Below, piece after piece: positions 1 to 6,435 of a stretch of DNA of 64,000 bases. The notes under the pieces are model-generated. The model did not search any database. It saw only the letters and a list, made by a program, of their open reading frames with translations, and was not told the DNA's origin. The position numbers were made by a program, and so were the translations under genes. The first letter of the stretch is position 1; each line of letters starts with the position of its first letter. Source of the stretch: Aquabacterium olei (GTDB taxonomy: Bacteria > Pseudomonadota > Gammaproteobacteria > Burkholderiales > Burkholderiaceae_C). The stretch lies in the NCBI RefSeq assembly GCF_003100395.1, contig NZ_CP029210.1, positions 3,720,001-3,784,000 of the forward strand, given 5' to 3'.

Positions 1-303
1 GACCTCGCCGCGCGTCAGTGCCTCATCCCAGGCACCGGCCTCGCGCAGCAGCCCATCCAGCCACGCCAGCGCGTCCGGCCCGCCCGCGCCGTGGTCGGCA
101 TCGTGAAAGCTCAACCAGCCGCGCGCATTGCGTCGCACGGCGTCCACGGGTTGCCGGGCCAGCGCCCGCAGCGGCAGCATCCAGAAGTAGCTCGGGTAGG
201 CGAAGGCGTGCCGCGCCGGACGCAGCCGCGTGTGGCGGACCTGGCCAAAGCCGATCAGCGGGCGCACCGGCCCGACGAGATCGGTGGCCTGCGCGAGGCT
301 CAT
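1..303 (-). CDS. DUF1365 family protein (partial, C-terminus outside window)
   Basis: This is the N-terminal ~100 residues of a DUF1365 protein running off the left edge. The frame begins MSLAQATDLVGPVRPL and carries the family signature R-H-x-R-x3-H-x-F-x-Y-P near residues 23-39 (VRHTRLRPARHAFAYP). Its ATG at 303-301 overlaps the TGA of the upstream oxidoreductase gene (ATGA), so the two are translationally coupled. DUF1365 genes commonly sit with COG2907 oxidoreductases and cyclopropane-fatty-acid-synthase-like methyltransferases in light- or singlet-oxygen-responsive operons, where roles in membrane fatty-acid modification have been proposed. The biochemical activity is unknown to me. A CFA-synthase-like gene just beyond the edge would be expected. 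Confidence 0.85.
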   Translation of the reverse strand, partial: MSLAQATDLVGPVRPLIGFGQVRHTRLRPARHAFAYPSYFWMLPLRALARQPVDAVRRNARGWLSFHDADHGAGGPDALAWLDGLLREAGAWDEALTRGEV

Positions 304-1670
304 GCCACGCACTCCCGGCTCGCCGGCGCCGCGCCTGCAGAGATGCCCTCGCGGGCCAGCAGGCCGTCGGCGACGAGCAGGCCCGACTTGAGCCCGTCTT
401 CATGGAAGCCGTAGCCTGTCCACGCGCCGGCAAACCACAGGCTGCGGCGCCCCTGGATGCCGGGCAGCGCCTGCTGGGCGTCGATCGCGGCCTGGTCGAA
501 GACCGGGTGGGCGTAATCGAACTCGGCCAGCACCTGGGCCGGATCCGGCTCACGCAGCGGGTTCAGCGAGACCACCACCGGCCGGGTCCACGGCAGCGGC
601 TGCAGGCGGTTGATGAGGTAGTGCAGGCACACACCCCGGTCTTCCTCGGTGGGGGTGGGCGCGCGCTCGTAGTTCCAGGCGGCCCAGGCCTTGGGGCGAC
701 GCGGCAGCAACGCGGTGTCGGTGTGCAGGACCGCCCGGTTGCGGTGGTAACCGATGGCGCCCAGTACGTCGCGCTCGGGGGCTGTGGCCCCGGCGCCCAG
801 CAAGGTCAGCGCCTGATCGGAGTGGCAGGCGAAGACGACCTCGTCGAAGCGCTCGCCGCCGGCGGCGGTGTGCACCATCACGCCGGCCTCGCCGTGTTCG
901 CCCAGCACCTGGACGCGCTCGACCGGCGTGGCCAGCCGCGCGTCGGCCAACCCGTCGAGAATGCGCCGCACATACTGACGCGAGCCCCCGGACACCGTGT
1001 ACCACTGGGGTCGGTTCGCCACCTGCAGCAGGCCGTGGTTGTGACAGAAGCGGATCAGCGTGGCGATCGGGAACTGCATCATCTGATGCACCGGGCACGA
1101 CCAGATGCAGGCCACCATGGGCAGCAGATAACCTTCGCGGAAGGACGCGCTGAAGCCCTGTTCGTCCAGGAAGGCGCCGATCGGCTGACGCAGCGCGGCT
1201 TCACTGCCCCGCTGGGCCAGTTCGGTGGTGAGCCGATTGAAGCGCAACAGGTCGGACAGCATGCGCCAGAACGCCGGGGACACCAGGTTGCGCCGCTGGG
1301 CAAACACGGTGTTCAGCGAGGAGCCGCACCACTCGAGCCCGGCGCGCAGTCCCGCCAGCCCCTGCGCCTGGTCGGGGATCTGCACGGAGAACGACATGTC
1401 GGACGCGGCGGTGGCCACGCGCAGCTCCTTGAACAACGCGATCAGCTGCGGGTAGGTGCGCTCGTTGAAGACCAGAAAGCCCGTGTCCACCCCATGCGTG
1501 ACGGGGCGCCCACTGGCGTCCGGCAAGGTCACGTCGACCGTGTTGGCATGGCCGCCGAAATGGCGCCCCGCCTCGAACAGCGTCACGTGGCGGGCGCCAG
1601 GCGCCTGGCTCAGCAGGTGGGCGGCACCCAGGCCGGCAATGCCGGCGCCGATGATGGCGATGCGTTTCAT
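300..1670 (-). CDS. FAD-dependent oxidoreductase, COG2907 type (amine-oxidase fold)
   Basis: The 456-residue protein starts with a Rossmann dinucleotide-binding motif (IIGAGIAGLGAAHLLS, residues ~6-21) followed by the acidic FEAGRHFGGHANT segment typical of the COG2907 branch of the flavin amine-oxidase superfamily. The C-terminus has the matching FAD motif LWFAGAWTGYGFHEDG. COG2907 proteins act on lipids or isoprenoid-like substrates, and some are implicated in unsaturated or furan fatty-acid formation. The substrate here is not known. The gene overlaps the downstream DUF1365 gene by 4 bp. It is preceded by a long inverted repeat (1713-1745) that may be its operator, and a LitR/CarH photoreceptor gene lies 0.9 kb upstream. 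Length is normal for the family. Confidence 0.9.
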   Translation of the reverse strand: MKRIAIIGAGIAGLGAAHLLSQAPGARHVTLFEAGRHFGGHANTVDVTLPDASGRPVTHGVDTGFLVFNERTYPQLIALFKELRVATAASDMSFSVQIPDQAQGLAGLRAGLEWCGSSLNTVFAQRRNLVSPAFWRMLSDLLRFNRLTTELAQRGSEAALRQPIGAFLDEQGFSASFREGYLLPMVACIWSCPVHQMMQFPIATLIRFCHNHGLLQVANRPQWYTVSGGSRQYVRRILDGLADARLATPVERVQVLGEHGEAGVMVHTAAGGERFDEVVFACHSDQALTLLGAGATAPERDVLGAIGYHRNRAVLHTDTALLPRRPKAWAAWNYERAPTPTEEDRGVCLHYLINRLQPLPWTRPVVVSLNPLREPDPAQVLAEFDYAHPVFDQAAIDAQQALPGIQGRRSLWFAGAWTGYGFHEDGLKSGLLVADGLLAREGISAGAAPASRECVA

Positions 1671-1712
1671 GGGTGGGGTCCTCTGGGTCGACCGGCAGGG
1701 CGGTCGATTAAA

Positions 1713-1745
1713 TTACCGTTTGGTCACATCATAACCGAACGGTAA
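1713..1745. promoter_or_regulatory. Inverted repeat upstream of the oxidoreductase operon, candidate operator
   Basis: The arms TTACCGTTTGG (1713-1723) and CCGAACGGTAA (1735-1745) are inverted repeats with one mismatch and an 11-bp spacer. They lie 43 bp upstream of the oxidoreductase ATG in the only AT-richer stretch of this intergenic region. On the minus strand a weak -10-like TTTAAT (1711-1706) lies just downstream. The size and position fit a dimeric or tetrameric repressor site. The LitR/CarH-like regulator at 2554 is the obvious candidate, but this is inference. Confidence 0.45.
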
Positions 1746-1784
1746 CGAACGCGCCACAGGCGGCGCTGAAGGGGAAGAACGCCG

Positions 1785-2381
1785 TCAGCGCGCCTGGTTC
1801 AGCAGGCGCTCGATGTCCTGGACAAATTCCTTGTCGTCTGGCGAGGTCATGCTGCTGTAGGCACTCACCGAGCGCCCGTCCCGGGCGATGAGGTATTTGT
1901 AGAAGTTCCACTTGGGCGACGTGCCGCTGAGCGCGATCAGCTCCTTGTGCAACGGGTTCGCTGCACTGCCCCGGACGCTGCTTTTCGCAAACATCGGGAA
2001 CTTCACGCCGTAGGTGTTGTTGCAGAACTCGGCAATCTCCTTGGCCGCACCGGGCTCCTGGTTGCCGAAGTCGTTCGACGGAAATCCCAGCACCACCAGG
2101 CCACGGTCCTTATAGCGGCTGTACAGCGCCTCCAGGCCGGCGTACTGCTTCGTGAAGCCGCAGTAGCTGGCGGTGTTGACCACCAGGACAACGCGGCCAC
2201 TGTACTGGCACAGCGACTGCGGCTTCTCGTCCTGCAGCCGGGGAAAGGTCTTGTCGAGCAGTGCCGGGCAGGTGGCCGGTGCCGACGGGGACACCGGCGG
2301 CGGCGCGGCGAGCGCAGACAGAGGGCCCGACAGGCACACGGCCGTCACGAGCATGAACCGCTTCAGGGCGTGTGGCTTCAT
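1785..2381 (-). CDS. Glutathione peroxidase family protein, exported
   Basis: The 198-residue thiol peroxidase has a Sec signal peptide (MKPHALKRFMLVTAVCLS..ALAA, cleavage near residue 26), so it should act in the periplasm on hydrogen or lipid peroxides. The catalytic site VNTASYCGFT has Cys74 instead of selenocysteine. The second block is FPSNDFGNQEP (100-110), with Asp104 where classical enzymes have the catalytic Gln. The Trp-Asn pair is W158-N159 (SPKWNF). The resolving cysteine could be C120 (EIAEFC). A ribosome site AGGATGA precedes the ATG. It lies between the oxidoreductase operon and the photoreceptor regulator, which fits a photo-oxidative defence role. The physiological reductant is unknown. 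Confidence 0.88.
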   Translation of the reverse strand: MKPHALKRFMLVTAVCLSGPLSALAAPPPVSPSAPATCPALLDKTFPRLQDEKPQSLCQYSGRVVLVVNTASYCGFTKQYAGLEALYSRYKDRGLVVLGFPSNDFGNQEPGAAKEIAEFCNNTYGVKFPMFAKSSVRGSAANPLHKELIALSGTSPKWNFYKYLIARDGRSVSAYSSMTSPDDKEFVQDIERLLNQAR

Positions 2382-2431
2382 CTTGTCATCCTTTTTGTCT
2401 TGGTCAAAACACCGGTTGGGCCTATATTAGC

Positions 2432-2507
2432 GACTCGACCAGTGTTCGGCAATGGCGCGTCCAGTGCGCCGTGACCCTGCACACGGTTTGTCCAGTCTTG
2501 TCGAGTC
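2432..2507. repeat. 8-bp inverted repeat pair between glutathione peroxidase and the photoreceptor regulator
   Basis: GACTCGAC (2432-2439) and GTCGAGTC (2500-2507) are perfect inverted copies with 60 bp between them, in the 172-bp divergent intergenic region 2382-2553. The first copy follows a CCTATATTAG element that could be a -10 region. They could be paired half-sites for the adjacent MerR-type regulator. At this length chance is not excluded. Confidence 0.3.
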
Positions 2508-2553
2508 AGGGGGCTGATACGCAGGCCCCGCCGTTCCGGATGCAGCCCACAGC

Positions 2554-3582
2554 ATGAACCCGTCTCTGATGATGTCGATCGCCGCCGTCGAACGCGACAC
2601 CGGTCTGAGCAAGGACACCTTGCGGATCTGGGAGCGCCGCTACGGTTTCCCGAATCCGGCGCGCGATCGCCAGGGCGAGCGCTGTTACCCCGTCGAACAG
2701 GTGGAGCGCCTGCGCCTGATCAAGCGGCTGCTGGACGTCGGGCACCGCCCGGGCCGCATCGTGCAGTTGCCCACCGACGACCTGCAGACGCTGGCCGATC
2801 GCAGCGCCGACGCGCAGGGCCTGGGCCGCATGGCGCCGGCCAGCCGCTCGCGCCTGGACACCGCACCGACCTGGGCGCCCGGTGCCATCGTCAGCATGCC
2901 CGCCCATGCCGACGAGACCTGGGTCGGCCCCTGCCTCGCGTTGATCGATCAGCACGATCACCATGGACTGCATCGCCATCTGCGGCATGCGGCGGCTTCG
3001 CTGGGTCTGCTGTCCTTCGTCACCGCGGTGGCCACGCCCTTGCTGGCCCTCGTCGGCGATGGCTGGCTGCGCGGGCGCTTCCAGATCGCGCAGGAGCACT
3101 GGGTGAGCCAGCTCGTGCAGCAGGTGCTGCAGGGTGGGCTGTCGACCCTGCCCGAGCCCCTGCCCCAGCAGGCGCCGCGCGTGCTGTTGACCACCTTGCC
3201 GGGCGAGCCCCATGCGCTGGGGATGCTGACGGTCGAGGTGGCACTGGCCGTCTGGCAGGCGCAGCCCATCAACCTGGGCGCCCAGACCCCGCTGTGGGAT
3301 CTTGTGCATGCCTGCGCCGCGCACCGCGCGGACGTGGTCTCACTTGGCTTCAGCAGCGCCGCCCCCGCCACACTCATCCAGGACCTGCTGCCCGAACTGC
3401 GGGCCAAGCTGCCCGCCTCGGTGGCGGTGTGGGTCGGCGGACGGCACCCCCTGCTCACGCGTCGCCCGGTGCCCGGCGTGACGGTGCTCGGCGACCTGTC
3501 ACAGCTGCAGGACACCCTGCTGCGCTGGCGCCAGACGCGCTCGGCCCCGGGACGGCCAGTGCCGTCCCACGAGAGCGACTGA
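2554..3582 (+). CDS. MerR-family B12-dependent photoreceptor regulator (LitR/CarH type)
   Basis: The 342-residue protein has an N-terminal MerR winged helix (residues ~8-75, with KDTLRIWERRYGFPNP). A four-helix cobalamin-capping domain and a Rossmann-like B12-binding domain follow. The capping signature W-x9-E-H is exact (W171, E181-H182). The cobalamin-ligand motif E-x-H-x2-G is present as E218-P-H220-A-L-G223. These define the light-sensing CarH/LitR family: in the dark adenosylcobalamin drives oligomerisation and repression, and light cleaves the Co-C bond and releases DNA. The residue after the capping Trp is Leu172, where Thermus CarH (as I recall) has the His that ligates cobalt after illumination. 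Likely targets are the DUF1365/oxidoreductase operon and perhaps the peroxidase. Confidence 0.88.
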   Translation: MNPSLMMSIAAVERDTGLSKDTLRIWERRYGFPNPARDRQGERCYPVEQVERLRLIKRLLDVGHRPGRIVQLPTDDLQTLADRSADAQGLGRMAPASRSRLDTAPTWAPGAIVSMPAHADETWVGPCLALIDQHDHHGLHRHLRHAAASLGLLSFVTAVATPLLALVGDGWLRGRFQIAQEHWVSQLVQQVLQGGLSTLPEPLPQQAPRVLLTTLPGEPHALGMLTVEVALAVWQAQPINLGAQTPLWDLVHACAAHRADVVSLGFSSAAPATLIQDLLPELRAKLPASVAVWVGGRHPLLTRRPVPGVTVLGDLSQLQDTLLRWRQTRSAPGRPVPSHESD

Positions 3583-3586
3583 CATG

Positions 3587-3619
3587 AAAATGCCTGCCGC
3601 GGACAAGCCGGGGCAGGCA
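3587..3619 (-). terminator. Rho-independent terminator of the PEP-CTERM gene
   Basis: TGCCTGCC (3591-3598) and GGCAGGCA (3612-3619) form a perfect 8-bp stem with a 13-nt loop. Read on the minus strand the stem is followed at once by TTTT (3590-3587). It lies 130 bp downstream of the minus-strand PEP-CTERM gene and 5 bp after the stop of the convergent regulator gene, so it may insulate both. Confidence 0.65.
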
Positions 3620-3746
3620 AGGCGATGCCCTCGGCGCGCTCACCTGCGGGCAGGCGAGGCACCGTGCATCGGGTCGGACGCGTGCGGCGGCCTCAGGGTC
3701 GCCGGGACGTCACAGGCTGTTGTTCTGATGCGCTGGAGAGCGCGGA

Positions 3747-4301
3747 TCAGGCGTTGGCGGCGGCGCGGCGACGCTTGTACAGCGCGGTGCCAACCAGACC
3801 CAGGCCGCCCAGGGCCAGGGTCAGGGACTCGGGCTCGGGGACGGGGTTGGCCATGATGGCGAAGTTGTACGCGCCCGCGTTGTTCAACGAGCCGACGGCA
3901 TTCCCGGACACCTGCATCCAGAACGTCTTCTGGTTCAGGGTGACGGTGTCAAGGCTGACAGCGGTCGCACCACCGGGCAACGACGTGCCGGTGTAAGGCG
4001 TGCCCCACAGCGGCGCACTGCCCGTCATCGTGCCGAGGTCCATGTTGGCAAAGAACGAGACCTTGAGGTCCGTGATGTCGGTCGACAGGAACGGCGACGT
4101 GAACTGCAGTTCTGCGAACGAGAACGCCACATTGCCGGGCGGCGGGAAATCCAGCTCGAAGAAGTAGGTGTCGACAAACGCGCCCTGGTTCACGAGCGTC
4201 TTGCTGCCAAAGGACACTTCGCCGGCTTGCAGGGTGGCGGCGGTGGAGGTCAGCGAAACGCAGGCAAGTGCGGCCGCTGCGACGATGGAACTCAGCTTCA
4301 T
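3747..4301 (-). CDS. PEP-CTERM sorting-domain protein
   Basis: This 184-residue exported protein starts MKLSSIVAAAALACVSLTSTAAT, a Sec signal peptide, and ends with a complete PEP-CTERM tripartite signal: NPVPEPES, a hydrophobic helix (LTLALGGLGLVGTALY) and a basic tail (KRRRAAANA). Such proteins are processed by exosortase and associate with exopolysaccharide or biofilm matrix. The middle region (residues ~25-150) is a beta-rich domain I cannot assign. The internal ATG at 4301 is preferred over an upstream in-frame ATG at 4343 because it has a GGGAG ribosome site 6 nt away and begins the signal peptide. No exosortase gene is in this window. Confidence 0.88.
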   Translation of the reverse strand: MKLSSIVAAAALACVSLTSTAATLQAGEVSFGSKTLVNQGAFVDTYFFELDFPPPGNVAFSFAELQFTSPFLSTDITDLKVSFFANMDLGTMTGSAPLWGTPYTGTSLPGGATAVSLDTVTLNQKTFWMQVSGNAVGSLNNAGAYNFAIMANPVPEPESLTLALGGLGLVGTALYKRRRAAANA

Positions 4302-4628
4302 AAAGAACTCCCGGTGGGTGAGGATGAAGAATTTCTTGGGCATGTGGTCCGTGACAGATCACACGATTTGATGCTGCCGATACATCCCGGGCCGGTCATT
4401 GAGAATCCGCAACCGGTAAAGCCACCCCCCTCAGATGAAGGGACGCGACCCTCGACCTTCGGGGGAGAAGCGGTGCCGTTTGCAGCATCCACGCTGCTCA
4501 CAGGTAACCGCATGCAAGGCATTGCCAGCTGACACATTTCGTGGTCAAACTTGATACTGGCTGATGACCCGCAGCAGCCCCGCAGCCCGCGCGGAAGACG
4601 GGCGTTCTGAACCCTCAGGAGTGCCCCT
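4302..4628. other. Divergent intergenic region between PEP-CTERM and FNR-like genes
   Basis: These 327 bp hold the two divergent 5' regions. I see a GCAGC/GCTGC repeat (4482-4497) and a GTGA-N4-TCAC palindrome (4351-4362). I see no convincing FNR box (TTGAT-N4-ATCAA); the nearest is TTGAGAATCCGCAA near 4399. Two near-misses to a sigma-54 promoter on the minus strand have wrong spacing. AGGAG at 4617-4621 is the ribosome site for the TTG start of the downstream gene. Confidence 0.5.
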
Positions 4629-5348
4629 TTGACCGCCCTGCCCCCGCGCCTTCGCGCGTTGCCAGGCTCCGTGCACGACGCCATGCCGGCCTGCGCTGCA
4701 TGCCCCACTCGGGGTACCTGCCTGTTCACCGGGCTGGGCGAGGGGCCGCTGGCCGACGGCGCCCGGGCCAGCGTCACCAGCCGCGCACTGCGTCTGGCCG
4801 AGCAGGTCGAGCGCGAGGGGCAACCGGGCCTGCGGGTGCACGTGGTGCGGCAGGGCACGGTCAAGCTGCAACACCAACACCCCAACGGCCACGTACGCAT
4901 CGTGCGGCTGCTGGGGCCCGGCCATGTGTTCGGGCTCGAGGCGCTGCTGCACGAACCCTATAGCCACGATGCCGCCGCCGTGGGCCAGGTGACGGTGTGC
5001 TCGGCGCCCAGCGCCGCGCTGCTGACGTGGGCAGACCACGACCCCCAGGCCTACGCCAACCTGATGCGCCACTGGAAGGCGAACGTCGATCAGGCCGACT
5101 TCGTGATCGACAGCCTGTCGACCGGCACGGCACGCGAACGCGTCTGGCGCCTGCTGCATCACCTGGCGCGCCATCAGCCGGGTGGCGCCTTCGTGGCCCC
5201 TTCGCGGGCCGACATGGGCGCGCTGCTGGGCCTGACGACGGAAACGGCGAGCCGCACGATGGCCGCCTTTGCCCGCGAAGGGGTGCTCACGGAACGACGT
5301 GGGCTGATGTACCTGACCCCGGGGCGGGGACACGCCGACGCGGCGTGA
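4629..5348 (+). CDS. Crp/Fnr-family regulator with an FNR-type [4Fe-4S] cysteine set
   Basis: The 239-residue protein has an N-terminal C-x2-C-x5-C cluster (C22, C25, C31) and a fourth cysteine at C124. This matches the spacing of E. coli FNR (C20, C23, C29, C122), so it probably binds an oxygen-labile [4Fe-4S] cluster. A cyclic-nucleotide-like beta-barrel follows (~50-150), then a winged HTH whose recognition helix keeps the E-x2-S-R residues (LTTETASR) that read TTGAT half-sites in FNR. The start codon is TTG, supported by AGGAG 7 nt upstream (4617-4621); no in-frame ATG would keep the cysteine cluster. It is probably an anaerobic or redox regulator. Its targets are unknown. Confidence 0.88.
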   Translation: MTALPPRLRALPGSVHDAMPACAACPTRGTCLFTGLGEGPLADGARASVTSRALRLAEQVEREGQPGLRVHVVRQGTVKLQHQHPNGHVRIVRLLGPGHVFGLEALLHEPYSHDAAAVGQVTVCSAPSAALLTWADHDPQAYANLMRHWKANVDQADFVIDSLSTGTARERVWRLLHHLARHQPGGAFVAPSRADMGALLGLTTETASRTMAAFAREGVLTERRGLMYLTPGRGHADAA

Positions 5349-5394
5349 TGCGACCGCGCCGGCAAGAGGGCCCCCGGCAGACCGGAGGCGGCCT

Positions 5395-6435
5395 TCAGAC
5401 CACCGGGGCCCAGGGCATCCCGCTGCGCTCCGCAAAAAGCGGGTGACTGCGCGCTTCGGCCTGCGTCAGGACGGGCGTCACACAGGCATCGGCTGAGGCA
5501 AAGCGCACCGACCATTCGGCCAGCGTGCGACTGCGCACCCGCGCGGCCACCTCGCCGCACAAGGCGCGGGCATCGGGGGCGCCGGGCGGGATGCCGCGTT
5601 GCCAGTGCCGCTCCACCCAGTCAGGCCGCTCGAACACGGCACAGGCGGCACGCCAGAACTTGTGCTCCAGCGCTCCCACCGCGAGATGGCGCCCGTCGGC
5701 CGTCTCGTACAGCCGGTAGCAGGGCAGGCCGCCGTTGAGCAAGTCCTCGCCCGCGCCAGGCGTGTGCCCCAGCACCGGCCCCAGCAAGGCAGCCGTGGCT
5801 TGCGGCATCACCAGGTGAGCATGCAGCGCATGCGCCATGCTCACATCGATGTGGCGGCCGCGCCCACTGCGCTGCGCCGCATGGAGGGCCGCCAGCACGG
5901 CAATCACCGCCATCGAGGCCCCACCGGCCAGATCGCCCCACTGCACGTTCGGCAAGGCCAGCTCCCCCGTGGGTGCGCGGGTCTGGTCCAGCACGCCGGA
6001 CAAGGCCATGAAGTTCAGGTCGTGCCCGGCCTTGCCCGCCCATGCACCGCTCTGGCCATACCCCGTGATGGACACCATCACCAGCCGCGGATGGCGCGCG
6101 TGCAGCGCGGCCGCGTCCAGGCCCATGCCGGCCAGCACGCCGGGGCGGAAACTGTCGAGCATCACGTCGGCGGTGGCCAGCAGGTCGCGCAGGCCCGCCA
6201 GGTCATCGGGCGCGCGAAAGTCGACCCGCCGCGTGGCCTTGCCATGGTTCAGCGCAGCAAACAACGTCGGCAGCGCACGGGCCGGGTCGCCCTCCGGCGG
6301 CTCGACCTTGATGACCTGGGCGCCCAGGTCGGCCAGCATGCGGGAACCGAAGGGCCCGGGCAGGTTGCGGCTCAGGTCGACCACGGTCACGCCTTCGAGC
6401 AGGCCGCCCAGGCCGGCGCCGGCCAGCGCGCTCAT
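5395..6435 (-). CDS. CaiB/BaiF family CoA-transferase (possible alpha-methylacyl-CoA racemase)
   Basis: The 346-residue family III CoA-transferase/racemase shows LLEGVTVVDLSRNLPGPF at the N-terminus and the ADLGAQVIKVEPPEGDP block. The segment GHDLNFMALSG contains the Asp that is the acyl-carrying or acid-base residue in this superfamily. Its ATG overlaps the stop of the upstream multienzyme gene (ATGA), making it the last gene of a four-gene beta-oxidation operon. That context favours racemising 2-methylacyl-CoA or activating an acid by CoA transfer. The sequence does not decide between them. It is slightly shorter than typical 360-400-residue members. Confidence 0.85.
   Translation of the reverse strand: MSALAGAGLGGLLEGVTVVDLSRNLPGPFGSRMLADLGAQVIKVEPPEGDPARALPTLFAALNHGKATRRVDFRAPDDLAGLRDLLATADVMLDSFRPGVLAGMGLDAAALHARHPRLVMVSITGYGQSGAWAGKAGHDLNFMALSGVLDQTRAPTGELALPNVQWGDLAGGASMAVIAVLAALHAAQRSGRGRHIDVSMAHALHAHLVMPQATAALLGPVLGHTPGAGEDLLNGGLPCYRLYETADGRHLAVGALEHKFWRAACAVFERPDWVERHWQRGIPPGAPDARALCGEVAARVRSRTLAEWSVRFASADACVTPVLTQAEARSHPLFAERSGMPWAPVV

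Noticed and set aside
4351..4362. GTGA-N4-TCAC palindrome as a Crp/Fnr site
   Set aside because: Crp and Fnr sites keep six bases between TGA and TCA. Here there are four, so the half-sites are out of register.
4395..4550. Sigma-54-like promoters upstream of the PEP-CTERM gene
   Set aside because: Two GG...GC candidates on the minus strand have 11 and 9 bp between the dinucleotides instead of the required 10, so neither fits the -24/-12 geometry.
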